Shown piece after piece: positions 1 to 11,983 of a stretch of 64,000 nucleotides of DNA. Every line of letters begins with the position of its first letter. Within the stretch, counting starts at the first letter, position 1. The notes below the pieces were generated by a model that was not told the DNA's origin, did no database searches, and saw nothing but the letters and a program-made list of their open reading frames with translations. The stretch covers positions 60,001-124,000 of the forward strand of contig JAWPHD010007151.1 of the NCBI GenBank assembly GCA_037043455.1, read 5' to 3'. The DNA is from Cyrtodaria siliqua. Lineage: Eukaryota; Mollusca; Bivalvia; Adapedonta; Hiatellidae. The translations under genes and the position numbers were made by a program.

Positions 1-1211
1 CCCTTCGTAGTGGGTACGGCTTGGGAAACTTGCAATAATTTATATGTTCGACTGCCATTTTGCTCAAATACAGGGCAAAGGGTTTTGTCGCAAGTTCCAC
101 AACAACTAATCTCACCCCCAACCACAGACTCCATATAGCCAGTAGAGCGATACAGGCCCAAATACAGACCCTCTTGGGCCTCTTGTCTTTAAAGGGAGTG
201 GAGGCGATCTGAAAGATATTAGTAATTGGTGAACATAAACAAAAAAACAAGAAAAAAATTCATAATGTGCCTCAGTTTCATTAAATAAGCCGCATATTAA
301 GTTTGGTTTAATTATTATTTATGAAAATATTTCGACTGGAAAAAAACACAGCTCGGTGTTGTTAAAACTTTTAATTCATATGAGGTCTATATTACTATAG
401 AGATTGTACATATTATTAAATAAAATTGTAATAAGATCAGAAAACAAGAATTTATTGCAGCCTTAAAGCATTATATGAATTAATTTTAATGATTTATGCA
501 CCAAAAACTAGCCAAAATGTTCAAAATATTTTTCAACAATAATTAGATCGAGGTTGAACCATATGTACATTGCATATGCAACTGAAGCACATTATAATGG
601 GTATACACGTCTTTGGATTCCATATAACCTGCAGTCCCTTTAAGGATTTATAATTTTAAAGAAGTTTTGCTCCAGACCATCATATCGAATTCTTTAAGAG
701 AAATCTTGCGAGATGTGTGAATGATTGAGACTACTTTTAGCGAAGTTTATGTTCTGCTAACATAGACGAAGAGATTATCCAAAATATCTGTCTTTCGCAA
801 AATATTTCCCAGTATATATTATCTCCTTTCCATCCCTTAGAAACCTTGTAATCCTTTCAAGAAATAATTTTGGTGTCAGACAAGTGAGAAAAATTGATAA
901 CATTAGAACAATTGTGCTAATGTCGCTGATTATTGCGTTTTATCATGCAGATATGCACTTTTCTGCCTAATAAAGGGGTGACCTATTAAATTTTGCTTTA
1001 ATTAGCCACTGACCAATAGAGCAAATCAATGCGGAATCCCTCGGCGTTTATTGTACCTAACGTTATTTGACGTCATGCATGTAACTTTGCCTGACGTCAT
1101 AAAACAAACAAAAAACAACAACATGGCGACGTCCTCGATAAGCGTACCATTCTGAGAAATAGGTAATAAGAGTAATTCATACAGAAAATATGGATAATCT
1201 ACATGATAAAT
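1..1211. other. No gene seen
   Basis: AT-rich sequence. No exon of the Plavaka-like gene with acceptable splice sites and matching phase was found here. Confidence 0.4.
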
Positions 1212-1355
1212 AGAATATTATGTCAGTGCCTTTAACTATCAAGTTTTTTAGGCTCGGCACGAAAACGAAGAATGGCTCGGCAGAGCCTCGCCATTCTTCG
1301 TTTTCTAAGCCTCGCCTAATAAACTTGATAGTAAAAGGCACCGACATAATATTCT
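1212..1355. repeat. Inverted repeat, ~65-bp arms
   Basis: AGAATATTATGTCAGTGCCT at left pairs with GGCACCGACATAATATTCT at right. Inner arms AACGAAGAATGGC and GCCATTCTTCGTT pair across a short loop. Some mismatches; MITE-like. Confidence 0.7.
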
Positions 1356-1484
1356 CTATATCATTTCTGTAGCATCTATACTGCTTACATTCACATTCTA
1401 CATTTACATACAATTGTGGATGGTCAAGTACATGTAACACATTTTATTATTATAAATATTATTGAGACATTTAATTTTTTCTAG

Positions 1485-4400
1485 AGATGTCCCTTCTGGA
1501 GTCCTCCATCTGTTTCATCTAGGAGTGTCAAAACATTTAGTAAAGCACTGCCTGCAGTCATTGACAGAACAACAGTGTGCTAACCTAGAGTTGCACATTA
1601 ATTCTCTTGATAGTCATCAAAAGATTGGATTTCAGATATCAAAGCATATCGACAGTAGACAAGGCAAAGACCTAAAAAAATATGTGAGTATCTTTATGGA
1701 ATGGTCGACTTTTTTTTATCTCGAGCGCTCAACTTTTATCTCAAGCGCTTGACTTTTTAACTCGAGCGCTCAAGCTGTTTTATTATCAAAAAAAACTTAA
1801 TCCAATCTCAAAAAGTGTCATTTATTGCAATGTAATATGTCGTATTTTGTAGATTGTGACCCATTCTGTACAGGTTTTTGATACTAAAAATATGGAGCGC
1901 ACCCCAAGAACACACAGTCTTTTGGGTTATGATGCAGCCCTATCTGTTTCTTGTTATTAAAACAAACGAGGGCAGGTGGATGGATAGATGACATCAACAT
2001 TCTTAGTGTTTTGATTTAACCTACCCTGAAACGACTTCTGCTTATAAACTGTTTGATGATTTTGACCAACCTTCACATGGATGATGCTAAGGCCTGTGGC
2101 TATCAAGTTTGTAAAAATAGGTCAAGTCGACATCCAAGATGGCCGATATTGTCTCCCGATCACCATGAAACATTCATAAACCGTACTCATATCCAGTTGT
2201 CAAACCACCATAATATCCCGTGCAAGCATGCACGTGAAGATATAAAAATAAGCATACAAACAGGCCCAAATTGTAAATATATTTGAAAATATAGGGGTTT
2301 TATTTTTAAAAATTATGGGTATTATGACATTAAATTTTGACAAAATTCAAAAGGCACTGCATGATGCATTGAAGTTGACTTCGTAATTAATTTGTCCAAA
2401 GCCGTAAAATAAAAAGAATGAGATTCCGTCGTATGATGCCCAAATTACGGTTACCGGTACACTTTTACAAAATAATACTAATTCTAAAAAAAAATTGTGC
2501 AAAAACATTAATATTTTCAAAATCTTGGTTCGAAGACGCTTAAAATGATATGCAAAACATGCACAAACTCCAACAAAATCACATATAAAACTTTTTTTTT
2601 TTTCATTTTGGGCAGGTGAGAGGAACCTTAATGCCAGCAGGCATTTCACTTGTTTAAAATATAAATAAAAGTACAATATTTTATATAATATTTTACACAA
2701 TAACATTTTCAGATCCAGATAGCTCCGTTCAACTTGTTATTTGCTGGCCTGAAACTGAAGTACATAAAAATGGTGTGTCTCATGTCTCAGGTAAAGTGAT
2801 TTTCATAACAAACAAATTATAATATGCTTCAGTTTTATATAGGCATTACAGATGTACTTAATGAACCTCATATTCCGTCCGGTTTAATTAAATATTTATG
2901 AAATGATGCCAGGAAAATATCAGGAAAAATCGGTGACTCTTTCAGTTTCCGCTTGAATGCAATTTATAACTTGTGATTCCTCTATGGTCTGATAATACTT
3001 GTTGTAAATTATAATTAATTAATGCGCTGTAGTATAGGAAAATGTGAATGTTCCATCTATACATTTGAACAATTTCACACTTTAAATTGGTTATTTCAAT
3101 TTTTTTTATTTGTTTCGACTAATTTAGCTATAACACCTGATGTACTCCCTTTAATACTTATGTCTTGGTCTTGATCACCTTCAGTCCATTTAAATTCACG
3201 AGCACAAAGCTTAAACTTAAATATCGATCAGTATTATACCTCATTTGCATATTCCACTCTTTGTTTAATGTGACATCATCCGGTCCATAAAGTTGCATAT
3301 TACATAATTGTCTCTGATTTATATAGGAAATACTGGGAATAGAAAAGCTATATCTACTCGTTTCTATATCTACTCGTTTGCTCTACTGGGAAATATCTCC
3401 CAGTATCTCCCAGTGGGATATATTTCCCAGTACGGAACATTGCTCGGCCTTTTCCGTCAGTGGCGAAAATGCCAAATGACGTTCCGATTGTTTTACGGAC
3501 GTCTTCGTCAGATTCCGTCACTAGGAAATAACGATTACGGAAAATAACGAAGAGTTCCGGTTCCACTTGTTTTGTTTGTAGGACGTAACGTCGTCTTGGA
3601 TGATGTAACGTCGTCTTGGCGTTCTCGTGCAAACTGGTGTAAAAAGGCGTGAATCATTAGAAATATTAATAAAATATCATTTTAAATTATGTAATATATA
3701 GTTTAATAACCAGTGTTTTTGTAATAACCAGTGTTCGCTAGAGAAATGGCCCCGATATAAGAACTCGTGCTCTGCACTCATTCTTATATCGGGGCCATTT
3801 CTCTACCTCGGGAGATATTTCCCGTATCTCAAAAACACTGGTTATTAAACTCTATATATTGACCGGTCGCCCGGTTCGATAGCTATATTAACGGTCGCTT
3901 CGGTCCATATAACATTCTAGGTCTGACTGCCCAGTCCATAAACTTGAATATGGACCTCAGCACCATCCATTATTTGTTTAAGAATATCCCTTAATATTAA
4001 AACTGCCTCATGAAATAAAAGTATTTTAATTTAATTGTAATCTGTTGATAGCTGTTTCTTAATCAAATAAAAATTACGGTAGGGGCAGTGGGATATCAAT
4101 GATTGCTTTGATCTGCTTGTATTTTACTGTGTACATCTTCTGTTTCAGCTGAACAAATTAGTACATAACACTTCCTTCAATGCTGAAGATATGCAGAATC
4201 TACAGTTGACAGTTGACAAATACCTGGAGATGGTGGAACAGCATGCCCCAGAATTGAAAAAGAAAGTGAAAACACACTTGTTAACTCATCTGGTTTGTAA
4301 ATTTTAATACATTATTATTCTGTGGTAATGCAAAATAAATATATTATAGATATTGACAAAATAAAGGCACAAAACGAAATTATCCCACTTTATTACATTT

Positions 4401-7400
4401 TTGCTGGTGAAAGAATGGGATTTCTCAGTGAAAGAATATTCATAATCACTATTTGAAAAATTCCCATATCAATATCACTTATCACTGTATCAATACAGTG
4501 TTGCTGACGTCGACGTCATCCGTCGATAATGTCCTCCGTCAACAATGCAAATAATTTAGGTTAAAATTATACATAAACTGATTTAAAATGTAATAAACAG
4601 ATTATTTAACTGCTGGGTTTGATTATAGGGAAATCCTTCACTCGATGGTAGTCGTGTTTTGTTTTTTTCACACTCGCATAGCTTGTTCGTGAAAAGAACC
4701 ACACGTCTACCTTCTCGTGAAGGATTTCCCTATAATAGTTCCGAGTAGTTAAATAATCTCTATTTATGGCCTGGCTTTTGGATGTGTTGTGTGGCCCAGT
4801 GGATAGCGTGGTAGCTTGCCGTGCATCTGAGTATCTTCTGAGCATGTTAAAGAATCGATTATTTAGTAAGAGAAAGGCTGGTTCCCAGAATCCTGTGTAT
4901 CCGTCCCTTCTCTTTGGGGTGACTGTAAGTAACCTATATTGTTGATGAGCCATTAAACAACATTTAATTCAATTTTGGGTGTGTAATGAATTGAATTGAA
5001 TTGGAGTTTTACGGCGCACAAACACAAGAAAGGTAATATGGCGCCAAACAGGGATGAACATGCCAGGCTCATCATCCATTTACATCTAGATAAAATATGG
5101 AGAATGGGCTTAGACCGTTCTAACCTGCAGAACTGCAGAGTTGCTGCAAATTCTATTGTAGACACTCCATTTACAATGGAGCCACTTTTCCACATTTGCA
5201 TATGCGGTGTCATGAAGAAAACCTTGAATGAGCATGATAAAAAAACCCGACAAAATGAACATGAAGGGGGTGTCCTACCCCTCTGCCTCTAGCGGGATTT
5301 GCAGTGGTTGTATTCTACACCGGAAACCAGACGGGGATGGGTGTGTAATGAAGTCATGACATCGTAAAACACAAACTAGTGTATTAGCTATGTAAATGGG
5401 GACCAGATCACTGTGTTTGTACATACGTTTTTTGTCGTCGTCCTTCCTCTGTCATCACACCCGTTGATGGGCATTTGTTGATTTACCTATATATATACAT
5501 TTTTTAAACATAGTTTATATTACTACCGTATCGTCCCTTATTTTTAAATAGTTTTATCTTTATACATTTGCATTAATTTTTAATTACTACTTTATTTCTT
5601 CAGTTTTTGTGCACAATATGACCTATTTATGTGTCGACGTGCCGTAAAACACCATTCATTCATTTATTCATATGTCATCCATCCGTCCGGCACAAAACTT
5701 GTATCGCCTACTCTTCAAAAATCCTTATACCTAGGTACTCCAAACTTGGTGTGCAAACAAGCAAGTAATGACGTGTGGGAGGCAAACGCAGAAAAATTGG
5801 AAAAAAATAGAGAATAGAGTGACCGTTATAGTATGAATATTGTAAGGTTTTGTGTCGCCTTTAATACAATAAAACTATAACAATTTGCCTGACCAAACTT
5901 CTATATAATCATGTGTAGGAAAGAAGGGCAGATACATCTGATAAAAGTTACAGGAGCTATTGCTCTTTATTATATAAAGAAAATTCTTAAGATTGTAAAA
6001 TGTATATTGTAAATAGTGGGATTTTTAAAGAATTTCTGTTTATTGTTGTTCATTTGCAACAAGAAACACAAGCACATGGCAGAAACACCCTTCTAGTTTA
6101 CATGGTATATCATACATTACAGTCGTTAATGTTTATCATATTTAAAATCTTACTTTATAACATGCATGTAAATAACGTTAAACTTTGATTACGGTTCATA
6201 TTATTTCTTTTTGGTAACGAGGTCACTCTTAAGCTGCGTAATGTATATTGCGTCATTAAAGCAAGCAATCAATGTTATGATTTCTCTTAAAATATGAAAC
6301 ATTATTTTTATCATGTCAACATTTTTAAGGTGGACGAAGTAAAACGTCATGGCCCCCCAACCGGGTATTCAGAGGATGTATTTGAGAAAAGACATTGTGC
6401 CATACGGGCAAAGTTGTTTCATCAAGAGAATCAACTAGCCAGAAGTCGAGATACAGCGACCATATTCGCCGAAAACTTCATTCTGCAGCATGTTTTGATG
6501 GGTGGCTTTTTTAAAAGTGAAAACTGTTGGTGAGTACATATGAATGCAGAATGATATATATGTTATATCTATGTTTACTCACGTGGGCCGAAGGTTCAAA
6601 AAGGCAGGCTATTGTGTTATTAAACTATTTGCTACAGGTATTTTCAAGAAACTAGCATCTCGGTGGCCGAATGATTAACGACATTGTGTTTAAGCCGTCA
6701 CCTCTCATCGTTGTGGGTTTCAATCCCACTGGGAGTTTGATTTGTGACAAACTGTTGATTCTTGCGGATGGTGGGAGGTGTACAGTACTGGTTCTACCCA
6801 GGAAAAGTGGGTGGTCTGCCTCCACCACAAAAATTGACAGTCATATATAACCTTATATGTGTTGAGAATGACGTAAAGCACCATACAAACAAACAAATCA
6901 AGAAACTAGCTTTACATCAAACTACGTTTTATTGTACCATATTGCTTTCAGCACATTCTACAATCAATATTCAAATTTGTAATAATAATATTTCTTTCTT
7001 CGGAATTAATAGAACACTATCTTGGAGATTTAAACAGTGCTCATTACCTTGTGAAATTTTGTATTTTCTCAATTATCAATGAAATGATTTTACTCTAATT
7101 CTGGATTTTATAATTTATTTTGTGGTGCTTAGCATTTTTAAATTATAAAATATTTAAAGGCCTTCTTTTAATCTGATTTAATTTACATTTTAACAGGAGA
7201 CAAAGCAGTGAAAGTGTTCAGAATATGGGAAAATCTGAAGAATTGAAGAGGTATCTAGGCTGTTCAGAAGAAACCAAGAAATTGCCTGGCATTCTACTTA
7301 GACCTGAAAGAAATGCAAATTTCAAACCAGTGTTCAAAGATGTGGCATTATTTCAGTCGCCAAATGTACTTCTGCAAGGCCTTCTCACACTGGGCGTGTT

Positions 7401-10400
7401 ATCCCCAACATTGACAGGGCAGATGATTAGTTACTCATCACTAGTCTGCAGAGATGGTAAAGCAATAGTTGCAGGGTCTCCTGTACTATTCTTGAATGGA
7501 GAGAATGAGGTAACACAACTTTTATTTTCCTGTTAGCAATAACTTTTCTTATACCCAAACGGCCTTGTTAGCTCAGTTGGTAAGCTGTCATGCTTTAGAG
7601 CTGCAGACCTCTGTCCCACATGAGTTTGCTGCCCGGCAGATGCATGTCTGATGGACTTCATATTTTTATCTCGTCTCCCTCTGAGGTTGCTGCCACAATA
7701 TTACCTAATATATAATGTGTTAACTGGTGGAAAAAAACAAATTTCATTTTATTGGTATATCACATCACATGATCATTGTTCATACCATGATAAACTTTGA
7801 TAATCAATGATCACCCTAATTTCATATATTTTTAATTACGATGTACGTAATGGGGAAAACAAAACAGTCCTAATAGAATTGCATTAGGGAGAATTTGAAC
7901 AATTGGACAAATAATTGCGTTTTAAACTTCTTTTATCATATATCATAAAATATAAGCATTTTTCATTGGCCTAGAAGCAGTCACATGTGATTAAATGGTT
8001 TTAACTATTCTGATAGTAATATGCTAAGCGCGCAATAGTTTATTCTGTAACCTTGCAATAGTACATTTAGCATGCAATAGTTCATCTGTGTAATTGACAT
8101 GCTTTCTTTACTAGTTTACAAGTATGCATGAGCAGTCGCGGTCATGTTGGCATTGCCTGGCTGTACACATATCAGCACCAAAAACTTGCGCAGGAGTCGC
8201 CGTCTCGATAGTTCGAAAACCCATACATACATACATACATCGGAACATGATTGTGTACGTAGTGTTTACATGTATGCATGAGCAGTCGCGGTCATGTTGG
8301 CATTGCCTGGCTGTGTGTATGGGAAGACACCGCAGCATAGCACAATGGTAGAGCGTTTGCCTGACATGCGGTAGATCGTGGGTTTAATCCACGGCCGGGT
8401 CATACCAAAGACTTCATAAAAATGGCACTAGTATCCTACTCCCTTGCTTGACGCTCCGCACTTTTCAAAAGGGTGGTTTCTAGGACTGGTGTGCCCGGTG
8501 TCAGTATAAAGTGTCTGGGTCGGGGTATCAGCACCGAAATGATTGACCAGTGTCAGAATAATGTGACTGGTGGGTATCATGTCTGCTACGGAGTGGTATT
8601 CCAGTGTGGCAGCACTATAAAGAAACCATTGAGTTCGCTGCTTCAAGTAGACATATCATCACATCACACGCAAAAACACAGATAAAAGTCCAGACTCCAT
8701 TGTCTGTTACCGTCTCGATAGTTCGAAAACCCATACATACATACATACATACATCGGAACATGATTGTGTACGTAGTGTTTACATGTATGCATGAGCAGT
8801 CGCGGTCATGTTGGCATTGCCTGGCTGTGTGTATGGGATGACACCGCAGAGTGTCACAATAGTAGAGCGTTCACCTGACATGCGGTAGGTCGTGGGTTTA
8901 ATCCACGGCCGGGTCATACCAAAGACTTCACAAAAATGGCACTAGTAGCCTACTCCCTTGCTTGACGCTCAGCACTAAAAAGTGACAAGAGTGAACAGCA
9001 AAGAGTGAAATTATGTCAAATTCAGTAATCGTCCAATAGTGCACGTAGCGTCTAATAGTTCATTTACAATCTGGGATTTTGCAGTCTGAGAATTTCCTTT
9101 TACAGCGACACGGTAGCGAAACGCCTCATGCAATAGTACCTTTCTCAGTTCAGTAGTCACTCCCTCTGATAAAAAGTTCTAACAATTGACTTCTAAGGAA
9201 TCAAGTACTAGTTATATAATAGTGAATTGTTAGAATAATAGAATCTTAGAACATTATTTAATTTGTGCATAATTCACACTCAAATAACATACAGAAAACA
9301 TGAATTTAATAATCTTATATTATTACATAACGTCTCTTGTTAAAAGTGTCAAACACCCATTTAATATTTTATTTTATCACATATCGTCCCTTGTTAGCAG
9401 TGTCTAACACCCATTTAATATTCTATTGTATGAAAAACGTGTAATACAACCTGGAACGATTTTCATTGGTTGAGTTAAACCTGTAACACTACGCAAGTTT
9501 ATTAACTGAAACTATTTTATTTATTACAAATTCACCCAGATCTGAGTCATAAATTTATTATTTGTGACAGCTTATAATAATAATGCACGTTATACAAAAA
9601 TTGCTGTTGGTTTGTTAAAAAGTTGGTGTAAACTGCTATTTTGTAAAGAGGTAAAACAAGAACTCTTTTATACGCAACGTTATGTGTGAGACGCGACTTT
9701 ATGACGTCACATATTTTATGACGTTTTGGCGCTAAAGTATGTCTGACGTCGTGGCGGTTCTATGATCATCTGAATTAATTTTTACTAATTTGATTGCAAT
9801 GTTATGTGATAAAAAGGATCTTAAACTCGTTCCCATTCCATATAAGATTTATGAAACTCGTTTAAGATCCTCTATATATTCTATCCTCTATGAAAAGTGG
9901 ATTATGTTTTATATTTGTTAATTGTGATTTGCCTCGAAAATATATCTAATTTAAAGATATAAATAAATTTAAATATGAGGATTCAACCTGTAACAAATGT
10001 ATTTAATTATATTGCAAGTATTTATAAGTAAAAAAGTAACATTCAGACTAGTATTGTCATTGTAGATTGCAGTTGGAATATTTAAAGAAGCCTTTCTTCT
10101 GGTGCAGCTGAAAGAAAGACACAATCTCATCAGAATACAAAAAACAAGACAACATCAACCGACATCTACTCTACAAAGGGTACTTAACTGCCAAATGATC
10201 GAAATCGTACAAGGAGAAGAGTTTGTACGTCCAGGCAGTGTAAATGGATACATACCACTTGTCCATGACTGTGTTGGTGGTCAGTGTATCGGAAAAGAAG
10301 GAATGGTCCAACAGAAAATAGAACAAGAAAACAGAAATATTAATCTGAAATTTATAAAACACAACACTGATTACGCTGTTTACTTTGTGAACGAATATAG

Positions 10401-10449
10401 CATAACCTTGCCACCATTTTATGACAAATACCCCAAATTAGTGGTGTAA
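1485..10449 (+). CDS. Plavaka/CACTA-like transposase-related protein, C-terminal six exons
   Basis: Exons 1485-1683, 2713-2790, 4149-4292, 6330-6529, 7197-7509 and 10066-10449 (TAA stop). Every boundary has AG/GT sites (one donor is GTTTGT) and phases agree (0,0,0,2,0), giving 438 in-frame residues without a stop; the 5' exons lie beyond the left edge or were not found. The first exon carries VLHLFHLGVSKHLVKH. The fourth carries GPPTGYSEDVFEKRH followed by QLARSRDTATIFAENF, which resembles the 'GP..y.te.fE..n...R....sN.qapSRDia' block of fungal Plavaka and related CACTA-superfamily transposases. Which catalytic acidic residues remain cannot be judged from this part. The last exon encodes a hydrophilic C-terminal region ending KYPKLVV. 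Introns hold a SINE duplication, MITEs and hairpins, and a SINE lies just past the stop. The intact split frame suggests a host-maintained gene or a recently active intron-containing transposon. The coding structure is well supported; the family name is moderate. Confidence 0.62.
1684..2712. other. Intron of Plavaka-like gene
   Basis: Contains short CTCGAGCGCTCAA-type repeats at 1720-1775 and otherwise nothing recognisable. Confidence 0.5.
3378..3440. repeat. Small TGGGAAATA repeat cluster
   Basis: CTGGGAAATATCTCCCAGTA, TCTCCCAGTGGGATATATTT and CCCAGTA form overlapping short palindromes. Related to the GGGAGATATTTCCCG segment at 3809. Confidence 0.4.
3692..3861. repeat. Inverted repeat, MITE-like
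   Basis: TAATAACCAGTGTT and AGAGAAATGGCCCCGATATA at left pair with TATATCGGGGCCATTTCTCT and AAAACACTGGTTATTA at right. The right arm has an extra CGGGAGATATTTCCCG segment. Confidence 0.7.
4360..4760. mobile_element. Palindromic MITE, copy 1
   Basis: The core 4597-4756 is an inverted repeat: GATTATTTAACTGCTGGGTT and TATAGGGAAATCCTTCAC pair with GTGAAGGATTTCCCTATAAT and GAGTAGTTAAATAATC. The flank from 4360 is shared with the copy at 55.6-56.0 kb (ACTGATTTAAAATGTAATAA). It lies in an intron of the Plavaka-like gene. Confidence 0.65.
4775..4975 (+). mobile_element. Possible tRNA-derived SINE, family 4
   Basis: The head, GGCCCAGTGGATAGCGTGGT, resembles a box A region. The end, GAGCCATTAAACAACATTTA, runs into an AATTC-rich tail. 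Single copy here, so weakly supported. Confidence 0.35.
4983..5335 (-). mobile_element. SINE-like element with GGCGCC tail, minus strand
   Basis: On the minus strand, TGGCGCCATATTACCTTTCT and GTGCGCCGTAAAACTCC are followed by an (AATTC)n tail. The body (CATTCTCCATATTTTATCTA, GTAAATGGATGATGAGCCTG) is shared with copies near 10.5 and 19.9 kb. Confidence 0.55.
6656..6900 (+). mobile_element. tRNA-derived SINE, family 1
   Basis: The head has a tRNA-like box A (GGTGGCCGAATGATTAACG) and box B (GTGGGTTTCAATCCCACT). The body has GGGAGGTGTACAGTACTGGT and GTGGGTGGTCTGCCTCCACC. The tail has ATATAACCTTATATGTGTTG and a GACGTAAAGCACC motif, ending in (CAAA)n. It lies in the intron between exons four and five of the Plavaka-like gene. 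Confidence 0.8.
7561..7740 (+). mobile_element. Probable tRNA-derived SINE, family 3
   Basis: A tRNA-like head with box A TTGTTAGCTCAGTTGGTAAG. Box B is degenerate (CCACATGAGTTTGCTGCCC). An A-rich end precedes 7740. Confidence 0.45.
8327..8700 (+). mobile_element. tRNA-derived SINE, family 2
   Basis: The head is CATAGCACAATGGTAGAGCG (box A) and ATCGTGGGTTTAATCCACGG (box B). The body contains GGTGGGTATCATGTCTGCTA and ATTCCAGTGTGGCAGCACTA. It lies in the last intron of the Plavaka-like gene. Confidence 0.7.
8838..8977 (+). mobile_element. SINE family 2, head-only copy
   Basis: Repeats the first ~130 bp of the element at 8327, including both promoter boxes, within a 510-bp-offset direct duplication. 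It is truncated after CTTGCTTGACGCTC. Confidence 0.65.
9372..9895 (+). mobile_element. Non-coding transposable element J, plus copy
   Basis: Starts TATCACATATCGTCCCTTGT with a partial direct repeat of the same end at 9325-9371. It contains AAGTTGGTGTAAACTGCTAT, ACGCAACGTTATGTGTGAGA and TTTTGGCGCTAAAGTATGTC. It ends in the hairpin-forming GGATCTTAAACTCG...CGTTTAAGATCC. The reverse-complement copy is at 14615-16513. Confidence 0.6.
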
Positions 10450-10484
10450 CATACTGTTTCCATGTCAGATGAAAACAAACTGAG

Positions 10485-10655
10485 GATTTTCAAGAGGGTT
10501 GGATACAGAATGGTCTATAGAAGGTATAGGTCCATTTTCCATATTTTATCTTGATTTAAATGGTGGCATGGCATGTTCATTCCTGTTAGGCGCCATATAA
10601 CCTTTCATATGTTGGTGCGCCGTAAAACCAAATTCAATTTATTTCATTCATTTTT
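10485..10655 (+). mobile_element. SINE-like element with GGCGCC tail
   Basis: Shares CCATTTTCCATATTTTATCT, GGCATGTTCATTCCTGTTAG and GGCGCCATATAACCTTTCAT with the element at 4983. It begins about 35 bp after the stop codon of the Plavaka-like gene and so probably lies in its 3' UTR. Confidence 0.55.
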
Positions 10656-10659
10656 ATAG

Positions 10660-11662
10660 CATTTGACAGAAGTTAGCACGAGAACAACACAACGTCATAC
10701 ACACATTGAACAACACGTTTAAATGATACGTTTATTAAATGGCAATGCAATAGAAATGTAAATATTTGGATATATAAATTAAAGCTAAACTTCATACAAC
10801 ACTTTTTTGTATTGCCTTACTGGGCAAGCATGTTATTGTTAAACCATCTTATGACATTGTATATAACCTTGGTTAGTATTACTCAGTTCCTTTAACCTAC
10901 TGAGATTCCAACTTTAGAGCTCAGACTTGGTTTTGAAAGTTCCCTTACTAGATGCTGTAAGAGACATTACACATATGTAATGTTATGCACAATAACCACT
11001 TTAGGTATTCCATCATGCTTACTAGCATGATAAAGCAACAGTCACTAGCCTGTTGTAGCAAACATTATCAGGTCACCACCATATAAGAGTGAAAAACATT
11101 ATTAACAGTCCTACGTACAAGGTACAGATCAGACCGAAAAACCCAGAAACTCATTGCTATCATAAAAATTACCAGTACTGTTATTCTCCCAGCAGGTTGT
11201 CCAGATAAACACTTGTTAATGACCATGATAAATTGCCTGGTCAGCATTGCCCAGCCATGTTTTATTACTGCTCACTGATAAGCATCCACAGAGTTGAGTG
11301 TGTTATGAGATGATACTGAGCCTTGGTTATGAAACCAGAGATCTGAGGAGAATAGTTACATCTCTGACAAAATTATGATTGCTTCATTTAACAATTCAAC
11401 AAGTCATATCTATAGAATACAGAATAGTTTGTAAAATGTGACAATAGCAAACAAACATATATTCATTAAGCTTAAAAACACCTTGTGTATATAGTTTCAA
11501 TATCATTTACATGCAACAGTTAAACTAAGGTCTCGATAGACCTTTTAAATTGTAAAAAACATTTATTGAAACACGTTTTTCTTAATAATCAATTTTGAAA
11601 GTTTCATTTGATAAAGTGTATATGAAATAATTTATACCCACAACTAATTTTAATATAAGATA
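10660..11662. other. Intergenic, no feature seen
   Basis: AT-rich sequence downstream of the Plavaka-like gene; no coding or repeat signal was recognised. Confidence 0.4.
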
Positions 11663-11983
11663 TTAAAGGGACACATGGCAATCTTGGAGTTTTTATCAAG
11701 CATTAAAATTGGCGATCCAATTTATTAATCCAGAATCATTTGACTTTAAACCTGCTTGCATATAATTCAATGCAATTTTGAGTTTTCAATTTATCTTTTC
11801 ATATTTCCATAGGTTAAAATATATTATTGGTATAATATAATCAACAGTTAGTGATTTGCAAAAACAGTTTTCTCTACTCTTCTCATAATTAATATTAATG
11901 ATTGAACAAATGCAAGTAATGTAGAAAAACTAATGGGACACTGCGACTTTAAAAAAAAAGAAGATTGCCGTGTGTCCCTTTAA
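11663..11983. mobile_element. TTAA-flanked MITE
   Basis: Ends are perfect inverted repeats except for one base: TTAAAGGGACACATGGCAAT and CTT at left, AAGATTGCCGTGTGTCCCTT and TAA at right. TTAA at both outer edges may be the target duplication (piggyBac-like), which is inference. The interior is AT-rich and non-coding. Confidence 0.65.

Larger units (their letters stand above)
8117..8977 (+). repeat. Direct duplication carrying SINE family 2
   Basis: A block beginning CGTCTCGATAGTTCGAAAAC occurs at 8201 and 8711 and continues through a (CATA)n tract, ATGCATGAGCAGTCGCGGTC and the SINE head. A third partial copy of the AGCAGTCGCGGTCATGTTGG segment lies at 8117-8165. The second copy has one extra CATA. 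Confidence 0.75.

Noticed and set aside
2347..2706. Minus-strand 119-residue frame
   Set aside because: AT-rich intron of the Plavaka-like gene; composition-driven with no motif.
8111..8351. Complementary open frames of 75 residues on both strands
   Set aside because: They lie in the duplicated SINE and CATA region and change with the duplication; no coding evidence.
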